In this document: positions 34,808 to 43,554 of the stretch, piece after piece | Layout: the number at the start of each line of letters is the position of its first letter | How positions within the stretch are numbered: the stretch's first letter is position 1 | NCBI RefSeq assembly: GCF_004122145.1 | Contig: NZ_SBKQ01000015.1 | Span: forward strand, 19,639 to 83,638 | Direction of reading: 5' to 3' | Length of the DNA: 64,000 nucleotides | Origin: Flavobacterium piscinae | GTDB taxonomy: Bacteria > Bacteroidota > Bacteroidia > Flavobacteriales > Flavobacteriaceae | Notes under the pieces: model-generated | Seen by the model: the letters and a program-made list of their open reading frames with translations, nothing else | Told to the model about the DNA's origin: nothing | Database searches by the model: none | Position numbers and translations under genes: made by a program

Positions 34808-35623
34808 TTATTCGTAAACTCTTATGTAATCTACCAACATCGTTTGAGGGAATGAGGTGTCTGAATTTGGAGACCCAGGTAAATTTCCGCCAACTGCCAT
34901 GTTTAAGATTATGTAAAAAGGTTGATTAAACACCCATTCACCTTCCACATCGGCTGGTGTAATTTGGTTGTATAATACATCATCAACGTAGTAGTTGATA
35001 TAATTTTCTCCCCATTCAATACCAAAAATATGAAAGTCAGTATCAAATCTACTATTGGGTAAAGTATAAGTTTTTGAAACAGATTGACCCGCAGAATAAC
35101 CCGGACCATGAACTGTTCCAAATACTTTTGTGGGTTGATTACCTAGGTATTCCACAATGTCAATTTCACCACATTGTGGCCAACTCACTTCATCAATATT
35201 AGCACCAAGCATCCAAAAAGCCGGCCAAAGTCCTTTTCCCCAAGGCATTTTGATGCGAGCTTCAATTCGACCGTATTTTTGTTCGAATTTTCCTTTGGTC
35301 AATATTCTTGCAGAAGTGTAAGAAGAACCTAGGTATAACTCTTGTCGTGCAGTGATTTTCAACATTCCATCTTCCACAACAATATTTTCTGGTCTATCAG
35401 TATAATATTGTTGTTCATTATTCCCCCAACCGTTGTTTCCGGTTCCGATATCAAAACTCCATAAAGCAGGATTTGGTGCTCCATTACCATCAAATTCTTC
35501 TTGCATAACCAGTTTTGTTTTGGTAATTACTTGTTGTTTTTCATCTTCGGAGCAAGCTAAAAGAAGTAAAAGTGTACTTGCTAAGAGAAAACTTTTTTTA
35601 GTTGAACTATGTTTTAATGTCAT
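34808..35623 (-). CDS. GH16 laminarinase lipoprotein
   Basis: The 271-residue protein has a lipoprotein signal (LLAC, Cys24), then a single GH16 domain. EIDIVE gives Glu153, Asp155 and Glu158, and WPAFWMLG and NGWGNNEQQYY are typical of bacterial laminarinases. There are no accessory modules. It is probably tethered to the cell surface and makes the first cuts in beta-1,3-glucan. It sits 31 bases after the glycan-binding lipoprotein gene and 30 bases before the phosphorylase gene. Confidence 0.93.
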   Translation of the reverse strand: MTLKHSSTKKSFLLASTLLLLLACSEDEKQQVITKTKLVMQEEFDGNGAPNPALWSFDIGTGNNGWGNNEQQYYTDRPENIVVEDGMLKITARQELYLGSSYTSARILTKGKFEQKYGRIEARIKMPWGKGLWPAFWMLGANIDEVSWPQCGEIDIVEYLGNQPTKVFGTVHGPGYSAGQSVSKTYTLPNSRFDTDFHIFGIEWGENYINYYVDDVLYNQITPADVEGEWVFNQPFYIILNMAVGGNLPGSPNSDTSFPQTMLVDYIRVYE

Positions 35624-35654
35624 TTTTATGTTTTTTTAAATAAATTTTATGATG

Positions 35655-37070
35655 CTAGTTGTAGAAATAAATATTGTCTGCATAAAGCACAGAACCATCG
35701 CCTCCTTCTAAAATAATTTGTGCTAAATGGGAACGACTAGCTAGATTTGGCATGTTAGCGAAAGGAATATCAATTGATACCCAGTTTTGCGAAACTAATG
35801 TTGGAGCTGTAAAAGTGGTTGAATGTCTTGTATCATCACCACCACCGAAAACACCACCGGCACCAAAATCAACTACAATTACTCTAAGTTCTCTTCCCGG
35901 TGCAATAGGGCCCGGAATGAATACATCAATGTGAAAATGGGTCATGGCTGTTGCGTCTACAGTTGGACTACTGAATTCAATTCCCACAAAATTAAAAATG
36001 GTATAATTCAATATGTTGTCACCGTTTACAGAAAAATCGTTGGAAACGGTTGTTTGCCAAGGTTGCCAATAACCGTTATAATAATTCACCGGAACATTAT
36101 TATAGGTGTCAGAGAAAATAGAAATCACATTGGCTTGATTTTGTTGAGGTTCAGGAGCATGTACAAAAGTCCCCACGCAATTAATTGTTAAACTTCCGGT
36201 TGCATCAACACCATTAATTGTAGCTGTAATAACTGCAGTTCCTGTGCTCAATGAGGTTACTAATCCGGTTGCATCAACAGTGGCAACAGCAGGATTGGAA
36301 GACTCATAATTTAAATAAGCTGAACTTAAATTGACCACTTGATTTAATCCGTTAGGTAGATTAAAAGTGGATATTATCCCTTCCACATTTGAATTAACAC
36401 CTACGAAAGTGGTTTCAGAAATATTATTTCCGTTCATTATTGATGCTTGTCCATGAGCGATAGTGCCTAATTTTTCAAATTTTAATTCATCAATCCAAAA
36501 AGTATAGCCAAACCCATTTGTGCCTTGACTACCGGCTGCATATCTGAACATTCCTCTTTCTTGAGTTAGTTTTGAAGCGTCAGGAATAGGGATAATTACT
36601 TTTGTCCAATTGGTTCCTACACTAACATTGGTTATTGTAGCCATGTATTTGTTTTGATCGAAATCTTCCCCAAAACCAAATTCACCAATTACAACCCCTT
36701 GTGAAGCTTTTACATAAAAAGTTAAAGCATCATAGTCTGTTAAGTTACGACCGGCTCCATCAACTCTTAAAATTGCACCGGCATAGGAACCTTCCGGATC
36801 ATTTGCATTGGGTACGTCAATTCGCATTGATGAGGTACTGTTGTAACCTTCTGTATTATCAACAGACCAAGCTGTTGCTTTAGATCCTCCATAAGGAAAA
36901 TAAAAATCACTTCCCATTCCTACGAAATCGTCGATAAATACTTCTGCTGTTTTAGCAAAAGTTGCATCAATGGCTTCATCAGACAAATCTCTCTCACAGT
37001 TTAGATTGGTAATTAAAACCAATCCCAAAAGGAGTGTTTTTCCTAAATAATTAATTTTTCTATTTTTCAT
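35655..37070 (-). CDS. Surface glycan-binding-type lipoprotein with BIG2 domain
   Basis: I use the ATG at 37070 (471 residues), because the longer frame starts at a TTG at 37100. The lipoprotein Cys25 is in NLNC. Three beta domains follow: a jelly-roll carbohydrate-binding-like domain (about 45-200), a BIG2 Ig-like domain (about 215-298, SSNPAVATVDATGLVTSL), and a C-terminal domain (about 314-471) beginning NVISIFSDTYNN. That last domain is shared with the protein at 40879-42207. No catalytic residues are visible. It probably binds glucan at the cell surface, as SusE/SGBP proteins do. Confidence 0.8.
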   Translation of the reverse strand: MKNRKINYLGKTLLLGLVLITNLNCERDLSDEAIDATFAKTAEVFIDDFVGMGSDFYFPYGGSKATAWSVDNTEGYNSTSSMRIDVPNANDPEGSYAGAILRVDGAGRNLTDYDALTFYVKASQGVVIGEFGFGEDFDQNKYMATITNVSVGTNWTKVIIPIPDASKLTQERGMFRYAAGSQGTNGFGYTFWIDELKFEKLGTIAHGQASIMNGNNISETTFVGVNSNVEGIISTFNLPNGLNQVVNLSSAYLNYESSNPAVATVDATGLVTSLSTGTAVITATINGVDATGSLTINCVGTFVHAPEPQQNQANVISIFSDTYNNVPVNYYNGYWQPWQTTVSNDFSVNGDNILNYTIFNFVGIEFSSPTVDATAMTHFHIDVFIPGPIAPGRELRVIVVDFGAGGVFGGGDDTRHSTTFTAPTLVSQNWVSIDIPFANMPNLASRSHLAQIILEGGDGSVLYADNIYFYN

Positions 37071-37089
37071 TTTTATCAATTTTTTAAAA

Positions 37090-40000
37090 TTATTTTCCAA
37101 TATTTATGTGAATATAAGTTCTAATTTCCCATTCAGAACCATTTCCGAATCCTACCGGACTTAAAACAGGTTCAGCAGGGAAAGTGTTCGGTGGTATAGC
37201 GGTTGGAGAATATCTTGGAGAATATTGGTCTAATGAACGCCAAATTCCCATGATTCCGATTCTGGTGTCCGGTAAAATAAACCAGTTAGGTTTACCGACA
37301 GAAGTTGAAATATCAATTGAGCTTTGTAAAGGGTACGTTAAGTTAAAATCTCTATGGTAATCAAATGGACCCCAATCGTTTATTTTTAACGAAGTAACTA
37401 CTTTTACTTTTCTATAAATTGCTCTTAAATCATAGCCCATTCTGTTGATTGTTCTTTGAGAATCACCATTGGCTTGTCCGTTTCCGAAATAAATATTGGC
37501 AATCAAACCAAAATCGGGCGTTAATTTGGAAACAATTCGTGTATTTGATTCCCATAAATCTTCTGCAGGAGCAGAACCAGGAAAAGCAAAAGAAGAACGA
37601 TTTGCTAAAAATCCAATCGCAGCATCCATAGTTGTTGGTAAATGACGATAAACAAATCCTGTACTAAAGGCAAATTTTGCATCTTCTACCATATCATTAT
37701 TCCATTCGTACATCCAAGTTGCTGGAGTAGGGTCGTAAGTTAATAAAAGTTCACCTCCAACAGTTTCTCTATTTGCTCTAACAACAAAAGGATCATCCAA
37801 AATATTTCTTAATCTTCCCGGAGCTTCAACACCATTAGGCATGGCATCTACTAATGGTTTTTGCCATAAAAAGTTAGGAGCAATTTGAAGTTTAGAATTG
37901 ACATTAAAAGTGAAACCGGCTAAGAAATTCATTTGATTACCACTTCCTGAATCTTTTAATCGCCAACCTGTGAAAGTTTGTGTAGCATCTGCACCACCAT
38001 TAGCAACTAAACCTTGAATTGCACCTTGGGTGTAAGCATTGAATCTTCCCTTAGAAAAAGTCAATTTTGCTTTTCCTCCCCAATTGTCTTTTGAATTAAT
38101 TTTATCTAACTTAACTACATCACTATCCATCATTTGAAATTCTCTACCATTAAGCGGTTGTCCACCCCAAATTCCTCCTAATTCAATTCCTAAACTTCCA
38201 ATTTTTCTTTGTACATAGATGGTAGCTCTTCTAGTTTTTGGTATTGGAAAAGCAATGGAAGATACCGATTGAGATACTTCAGCTTGGTTAATATCTTCAT
38301 GGTAAACGGCAGCGACATTAAATTTTCCGATTTGTTTGGCATATTTTATTAAATATGCCGGGTTTGCTCCCCACCATAATTGTGGTCCGAAGGCTGCTTT
38401 AAAGCCATTCAAGCTTCTTTTACCATCAATTTCAAACCCTAATGTTTCGCCGTTATAGATATCTAAATTTGGGCCATAATTTGCTTCCGGATAGAGACCA
38501 AAAAAGTCGCCTTCATATCCCCAATGGTAGTGTCCCGTTCTGTAAAAACCTCTCAATTCAAAATCTTTAGCATTCCACGTGTATGAAGCATTGTAGATTT
38601 GAACTCGATTGATATCGGTAGATAAAACTCTTCCGTCTGATGTTTCAATATTTTGAGCTCGACCACGGTTTTCATAGAAAATTTCGTTAATTGGATTCTC
38701 AGCTACACGACCTAGAATGTTTACGTTTACATTTGCTCTCATGTTAGCAGTTGGATTCCCTTCTACACCAATAAAATAGGATTGCATGTGATCAAAACCC
38801 AATCGATTTGGAAAACCTGTGGTATTTGGGTCGTCAGAATCAGGAGTGGTAATTAGACTTCCACCTGTGTTGAACGTTGTAAACTCAGCTCTTAGGTTAC
38901 TGATTTTTAAAATTTGTGTATCATTTCCACCCATGGCGGCTTTATCACCTCTCGCTCGTAAGGTAGCATCCATAATTTGGGCATCTCCAAAATGCAGATT
39001 GATACTTTCTAAGTTAGCTCCCGGAGCATATGGATTGAATTTATGTAAGTCTTTCAATAAATAATATGAAGCACGCGGAAACAATTGATATAGACCTTTT
39101 TCGTTAGTTGGGCCTTTGGCACAAATTCCGAACCATTCTTCATTCATGTTATTTTCACCTTCATTATAATCTTTTTGATAACCTCCATTTGACCATGAAG
39201 CATTGTTATCGTGTATATCTAAATTTTTTGTTTGGCCGAATTTCCACCAACCATCACTAAATTGGAAAGTGTAACCGCCTAATGAATTTCCGGCTTTACC
39301 TAAACCGGCGGCGTTTTCATAGATTTCTTTCCAATTTCCTTTTAAGTAATAAGCTTGCGATTTCTGATCTTCTTGGTTTGTTATAACATTAAAGGCATCT
39401 GCACCAAACTCAGTAAATAAAACCGGCTTTCCGTATTCCTTTTTTACTCTTTCGAACAAATCTCCAAAAGAAACGCCACGGTAAACATTTGTTCCAAAAA
39501 TATCAACGTCTTTACACTCTTGTGCAATTATATCCAAGAAAAGTAAATCTCCATTACACAAAGCAACAGGATGATTTGAATCAATTGCTTTCATGGCAAC
39601 TGCAGCTTCATTGAAAAGTTTGTACATTTCACGAGCTCTTATGGTTGATTTTCTGTCCTCAATTGGAATGTTCTCAGTTTCAGCACCATCCCAAAACAAA
39701 CCGTAATTATTTTCATTACCTAATAAGAATAGTAAGAGACCTTTGGTATCCTTATAGTCAGATGCCATTTGTGTTACTTCTTCTAAAAGTAATTTTCTAG
39801 TTTTTTCGTTGCTGTATTCTGTATTAGGTGTCCACACTCCATCTAGTGTTAGGCCATATCGTCCGAATGAATGATTTAGCATAGTATAAATTCCATAGTT
39901 AGCATGAATGTATTCAATCCATTTTTTAGGAATTCCTGAATATACCCGAATAGAATTAACCCCCATGTTTTTAAGTAAACCCATTTCCTCATCCAATGCT

Positions 40001-40215
40001 TCTTGAACAATATTATCAGGTTGGTTCCACAAACTGTAGGAATAGTTGGTTCCGATTGGAAAATAGTCCCAATTCATTCCGTTAACTATAAAATCTTTTC
40101 CATTGACTTTGAGTTTCATTTGAGAATTATTCGCATCAACATAAACTTTTTCAGTTTGTGAAAAAACTGGAAGCGAAAAACACCAAAGTAGGAGTAATAA
40201 AATTATTTTTTTCAT
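37090..40215 (-). CDS. TIM-barrel glycosidase-like domain fused to an outer-membrane beta-barrel
   Basis: The 1041-residue protein has a signal peptide (1-20, PVFSQ). Residues 30-400 resemble a GH2/GH5-type (clan A) TIM barrel with FIVNGMNWDYFP, Glu168 in LLGNEN as likely acid/base and Glu269 in LFTEFGADA as likely nucleophile. From about 440 to the end the sequence alternates polar and aromatic residues in strands with Gly/Asn turns, as in an outer-membrane porin-like barrel. It ends THINIGK rather than in Phe. The combination is unusual. It is first in the glucan operon, so it may clip and admit glucan. An all-enzymatic or synthase role is not excluded. Confidence 0.75.
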   Translation of the reverse strand: MKKIILLLLLWCFSLPVFSQTEKVYVDANNSQMKLKVNGKDFIVNGMNWDYFPIGTNYSYSLWNQPDNIVQEALDEEMGLLKNMGVNSIRVYSGIPKKWIEYIHANYGIYTMLNHSFGRYGLTLDGVWTPNTEYSNEKTRKLLLEEVTQMASDYKDTKGLLLFLLGNENNYGLFWDGAETENIPIEDRKSTIRAREMYKLFNEAAVAMKAIDSNHPVALCNGDLLFLDIIAQECKDVDIFGTNVYRGVSFGDLFERVKKEYGKPVLFTEFGADAFNVITNQEDQKSQAYYLKGNWKEIYENAAGLGKAGNSLGGYTFQFSDGWWKFGQTKNLDIHDNNASWSNGGYQKDYNEGENNMNEEWFGICAKGPTNEKGLYQLFPRASYYLLKDLHKFNPYAPGANLESINLHFGDAQIMDATLRARGDKAAMGGNDTQILKISNLRAEFTTFNTGGSLITTPDSDDPNTTGFPNRLGFDHMQSYFIGVEGNPTANMRANVNVNILGRVAENPINEIFYENRGRAQNIETSDGRVLSTDINRVQIYNASYTWNAKDFELRGFYRTGHYHWGYEGDFFGLYPEANYGPNLDIYNGETLGFEIDGKRSLNGFKAAFGPQLWWGANPAYLIKYAKQIGKFNVAAVYHEDINQAEVSQSVSSIAFPIPKTRRATIYVQRKIGSLGIELGGIWGGQPLNGREFQMMDSDVVKLDKINSKDNWGGKAKLTFSKGRFNAYTQGAIQGLVANGGADATQTFTGWRLKDSGSGNQMNFLAGFTFNVNSKLQIAPNFLWQKPLVDAMPNGVEAPGRLRNILDDPFVVRANRETVGGELLLTYDPTPATWMYEWNNDMVEDAKFAFSTGFVYRHLPTTMDAAIGFLANRSSFAFPGSAPAEDLWESNTRIVSKLTPDFGLIANIYFGNGQANGDSQRTINRMGYDLRAIYRKVKVVTSLKINDWGPFDYHRDFNLTYPLQSSIDISTSVGKPNWFILPDTRIGIMGIWRSLDQYSPRYSPTAIPPNTFPAEPVLSPVGFGNGSEWEIRTYIHINIGK

Positions 40216-40833
40216 TTTGGTTTGTTAGATTAAAAAAGATTAATGATATGTATAATAAATTGATAGTTTAATTTTTGATTTTATAAAAATACTAATGAAA
40301 AATTACATTATTGTTAAATCAACCTCAACAAAAAATATACATATAATTAAAATCAATATTATTAGTATTTTTTTATTAAAAATGGAAGGTCATTAAATAA
40401 CAAGTATTAAAAGCAATTAAAAAATACAAATTGATTATGATAATATTTTAGATTTTTTGAACTTGCTATATTGATTTAAACAGCTGTAAAACACTACAGT
40501 ATGCTATTTGTATTGGGTTTACAAGGTTAATCTGTCTATTTAAATTTAAAGTTGGTTTGAATTTAATTATTTAAATGTTTTCGGACTAAAAAAATAAATG
40601 TATTAATTTCTTTTTTTGAGATTTCAAAATTTAATGTTGAGGTGTTGTATAGTTTGGAATGTGTTTTTTGTTTTGATTTTTCTCGATTTTCTGCACTCTT
40701 TTCTAATAAAACATAATTGTAAGCTACATAACGATACATCAAGTGATTTATTTGTTTCAAATTATATCAAAAGCTTAACTTCATTAGAATTAATTAAACA
40801 CTAGTGTTTTTTCAACTTTTTTGAAGTAAATAA
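40216..40833. other. Long AT-rich intergenic region upstream of the glucan operon
   Basis: I see no credible gene here. The region should hold the operon promoter. Visible pieces are an ACAGCTGT palindrome (40480-40487) in a wider TTTAAACAGCTGTAAAAC, and GTTGTATAGTTT (40644-40655), which also occurs upstream of the CBM4 gene at 42401. I found no convincing TAnnTTTG close to the start codon. Confidence 0.5.
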
Positions 40834-40865
40834 AAAAGGCTGCCTAAATAATAGGGCAGCCTTTT
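40834..40865 (-). terminator. Rho-independent terminator after the CBM4-T9SS gene
   Basis: An 11-bp stem pairs AAAAGGCTGCC (40834-40844) with GGCAGCCTTTT (40855-40865). The minus strand continues in a T run. It begins 13 bases past the stop codon. Confidence 0.9.
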
Positions 40866-40878
40866 CTTGATTTTATTT

Positions 40879-42207
40879 TTATTTTTTTACGATTCTAGAT
40901 GTTGAAACGTTTCCATTAATAGTAGCTTTTACAACATAAATTCCAGTTTGAAGACTAGAAATATCTATAGTTGCTTGGTTGTTGTTTGGATTATTTGTAA
41001 CAACCTCTTGACCTAAAACATTATAAACACTCACGTTACTTACGATTTCTTGAGCCTCAATTGTAAAGTTTGTGCTGGCAGGATTAGGATACATTTTAAT
41101 GTTAGAAGTTTCAAAACTTGAAACACTTAATGTGTTTTTATGTAAGTAGATATTGTCATACCATACATTATCAACCATTGCCGTTGTAATACCAATTTGT
41201 GCAATGTCATTACGAGCTAAACTTCCGGCAACCACACCACCAAGAGCAGTAATAGGAACGTCTACAGACACCCATTCATTGGCAACTAATTGAGGAGTTG
41301 TTCCTCCATTGATATTTACTTCAAGAGCTGAGCTTTCAGAATTTCCACCATTAAAGTTAACAAGTTTGAAATTGAAAACATCTCCAACTAAATCAGTATC
41401 AGTGATGTAGAAATCAAAATGAACATGTGTGAAATCGGTTAAATCTTGTCTATTTGTTTGAAAATCAATTCCGTGACAAACAACGCCAGGATTTTTTTGT
41501 AAAGTATTATTGCCTTCAATAGTGATTAATGTGGTTGCAGCACCTCCGCACCATCCGGCATCAAAATTATCAAATCCTATATTCGTATATGCATCACTAA
41601 AAATTGAAACTACATCTGCAGCAGGTCTCGAAGGTGGTGTTGGAGCTGCAGTTGGAGGTAATGTTAAACAATCAGGACAGCTTCCTCCGCAATCAATTCC
41701 AGTCTCGTCTCCGTCTTGTATACCATTGTTACAAGTTGTTGTTGTGATTTCTAACATTACATCATCAATACCAACAAAACCGGTATCAGCACCCATATCA
41801 AAAATAATTCTACTATTAGCACTTGCAAAGTTTGTTGTCAAAATAAGTACAAATGTTTGCGGACCATTATTTAAATCAACAATTTGAGTTACCGCTGTCC
41901 AAGGAGCTTCATTTAATCCAACTCCAACAACCATCGTTCTGTCTCCATCTGAAAAACCTGTAAAAGTTAATTTATAACTAGTACCCATAGTTGTCATTGG
42001 GTATACATAACTTAAGTTTACATCAAATGCATTTCCGGCTGTTGTAACATTTGCAGCATTATAACTGTTATCTCCCTCAGTTACCACATTTAAAGCATTT
42101 CCAGACCATCCGGCGGTACCACTTTCAAAATCACCATTAGTGATGAGATTTTGTGCAAAACCAAAAGTTGCAATTAATAAGAGAATAAAAGAAGTAATTT
42201 TTTTCAT
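40879..42207 (-). CDS. Secreted CBM4-like protein with Cys-rich linker and T9SS sorting domain
   Basis: The 442-residue protein has a signal peptide (1-19, FGFAQ), a CBM4/9-like domain (about 20-153, NLITNGDFESGTAGW), and a Cys-rich linker with Cys159, 173, 177 and 180 (CNNGIQDGDETG and CGGSCPDC). A second beta domain (about 198-355) begins DVVSIFSDAYTNI, and a T9SS type A sorting domain follows (about 366-442, MYPNPASTNF). No hydrolase domain is present, so it is a binding protein exported to the surface. CBM4 members include beta-1,3-glucan binders. It is a separate transcript upstream of the glucan operon. Confidence 0.85.
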   Translation of the reverse strand: MKKITSFILLLIATFGFAQNLITNGDFESGTAGWSGNALNVVTEGDNSYNAANVTTAGNAFDVNLSYVYPMTTMGTSYKLTFTGFSDGDRTMVVGVGLNEAPWTAVTQIVDLNNGPQTFVLILTTNFASANSRIIFDMGADTGFVGIDDVMLEITTTTCNNGIQDGDETGIDCGGSCPDCLTLPPTAAPTPPSRPAADVVSIFSDAYTNIGFDNFDAGWCGGAATTLITIEGNNTLQKNPGVVCHGIDFQTNRQDLTDFTHVHFDFYITDTDLVGDVFNFKLVNFNGGNSESSALEVNINGGTTPQLVANEWVSVDVPITALGGVVAGSLARNDIAQIGITTAMVDNVWYDNIYLHKNTLSVSSFETSNIKMYPNPASTNFTIEAQEIVSNVSVYNVLGQEVVTNNPNNNQATIDISSLQTGIYVVKATINGNVSTSRIVKK

Positions 42208-42617
42208 AATATTTAATTTTTTGAGTTAATATTTATTATTCTCAAATTTAAGTATTAATTAATTACGAATTTTACATTTCAATATATTTTAACTATACAC
42301 ATTCAATTTTTAAAAAGATGTTTTTAAAAAGTCTATTTTATCAACACTTTCTATGATTTACAGTGCTTTTAAAACTTTTTAATTAGAATAAATTTACAAT
42401 GTTGTATAGTTTTTGTATAGGTAAAAAGCGTTGCTTTTTTACAACTACAATGATTTCTATAATAATATTTTCTCTTTATATCGAGAATTTGTATTTAAAA
42501 ATGATAAATTAATTAATGATGATTATCTAAATTTAATTTTTTTTCAGACAGTTTTAAAAAAAAATCGATTCACAACAATTTGTAAATCGATTATATATTT
42601 TTAAAATAAATTTTATT
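42208..42617. other. AT-rich intergenic region upstream of the CBM4-T9SS gene
   Basis: No gene is visible. On the minus strand a TAAATTTG -7-like element lies at 42250-42243, close to the start codon. Further up are CTATAC at 42293-42298 and a direct repeat TTGTATAG-TTT-TTGTATAG (42402-42420). A small AAAAGC/GCTTTT hairpin lies near 42422-42437. Confidence 0.45.
42402..42420. promoter_or_regulatory. Candidate operator: tandem TTGTATAG
   Basis: Two copies of TTGTATAG are spaced 11 bases apart, one helical turn. Related words lie inverted at 42292-42300 (AACTATACA) and at 40644-40655 (GTTGTATAGTTT) in front of the main operon. The binding protein is unknown. Confidence 0.3.
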
Positions 42618-43133
42618 TTAAATTTTCTTCAGCTGTTGCTTCATCATTGTAATTTGTTCTTTTAGCATATTTTGCTTGTCAAGTTTATTCGCTTCATTTA
42701 GTAAATTAGTTGCTTCAATTTTTCTTCTTCTTGACATTGCGATTCCAGCTAAATTTAATTTGGCAACGGCTAAATCCATATCCATAGAAAGTCCTAATTC
42801 AATCGCTTTCTTAAAAAATTTCTCCGCTTGGTTCAAATTGGTTTGAGAAACCATTAATCCATGCAAATAATTATAGTAACCTTGTTGCTTTTTTACTAAA
42901 GCAGATTCCGGATTTTTGATTTTATCTAACCAATTTTTAGCACCTTGAAAATCTTGTTTTCGTAATTTTAAAAAAGCAAGAAGTATAAATTCATTTTTAA
43001 AGTATAGAAAAATCGGAAAAACAGTTAATAGAATTAGAAAAATTCCGTTTCCAATGTTGTTCTCTGTAAACTGCCAAATACCTAGTGCGGTGAGTAAGAC
43101 CGCAATTACTAATTTGATATTTCTGTGAAACAT
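42618..43133 (-). CDS. TPR-containing membrane protein
   Basis: The 171-residue protein has two adjacent membrane spans at the N-terminus (about 8-23 and 28-45). A soluble helical part follows with one to two tetratricopeptide-like repeats (GYYNYLHGLMVSQTNLNQAEKFFKKAIELG and AVAKLNLAGIAMSRRRKIEATNLLNEANKLD). I do not recognise a named family. TPRs suggest a protein-binding role at the inner membrane. It is divergent from rpmH. Confidence 0.72.
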   Translation of the reverse strand: MFHRNIKLVIAVLLTALGIWQFTENNIGNGIFLILLTVFPIFLYFKNEFILLAFLKLRKQDFQGAKNWLDKIKNPESALVKKQQGYYNYLHGLMVSQTNLNQAEKFFKKAIELGLSMDMDLAVAKLNLAGIAMSRRRKIEATNLLNEANKLDKQNMLKEQITMMKQQLKKI

Positions 43134-43201
43134 AATATTGACTTTATTTTTTGTGTTTGCAAAGGTAATAAAACGAATTGAAAATATTTTTATAAAACTG
43201 C

Positions 43202-43231
43202 TTGTGAGAAAAAAAAGTCTTTGTATATTTG
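43202..43231 (+). promoter_or_regulatory. Promoter for rpmH
   Basis: TTG (43202-43204) and TATATTTG (43224-43231) are 19 bases apart, a textbook Bacteroidota -33 / -7 pair. CACTCGG follows the -7 element. The start codon is 60 bases downstream. Confidence 0.8.
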
Positions 43232-43291
43232 CACTCGGTTTTTAGGAAACCCATTAAAAATAAATTTACACGATTTTAAAGATACAAAACA

Positions 43292-43453
43292 ATGAGTAAG
43301 AGAACGTTTCAACCATCGAAAAGAAAAAGAAGAAATAAACACGGGTTTATGGATAGAATGGCTACTGCAAATGGTAGAAAAGTCCTTGCTCGTAGAAGAG
43401 CCAAAGGAAGACACAAATTGACTGTTTCCTGCGAACCAAGACACAAAAAATAA
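43292..43453 (+). CDS. rpmH: 50S ribosomal protein L34
   Basis: This 53-residue basic protein begins [19 protein letters not shown] and continues [20 protein letters not shown], the unmistakable L34 pattern. It binds 23S rRNA in the large subunit. Length is normal, with a short C-terminal extension ([13 protein letters not shown]) usual in flavobacteria. It has its own promoter and a strong terminator. It is not next to rnpA or dnaA as in many other bacteria. Confidence 0.97.
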   Translation: MSKRTFQPSKRKRRNKHGFMDRMATANGRKVLARRRAKGRHKLTVSCEPRHKK

Positions 43454-43474
43454 TGATTGTTATTAATCATAAAT

Positions 43475-43510
43475 AAAGGCGTTACTTTTTTTAGTAACGC
43501 CTTTTTTTTA
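43475..43510 (+). terminator. Rho-independent terminator after rpmH
   Basis: A 12-bp perfect stem, AAAGGCGTTACT (43475-43486) with AGTAACGCCTTT (43493-43504), has a 6-T loop and a following T run. Confidence 0.95.
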
Positions 43511-43554
43511 TAACTTGTCGAATCAAAACAACTAAACTACTATAAAACAACAAC

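Noticed and set aside
37071..37100. A ten-residue extension of the glycan-binding lipoprotein
   Set aside because: It starts at TTG and overlaps the upstream gene; only the ATG at 37070 gives a clean lipoprotein signal.
40563..40804. Short frames of about 60-65 codons on both strands upstream of the glucan operon
   Set aside because: They lie in low-complexity AT-rich DNA, overlap each other and show no recognisable protein features.
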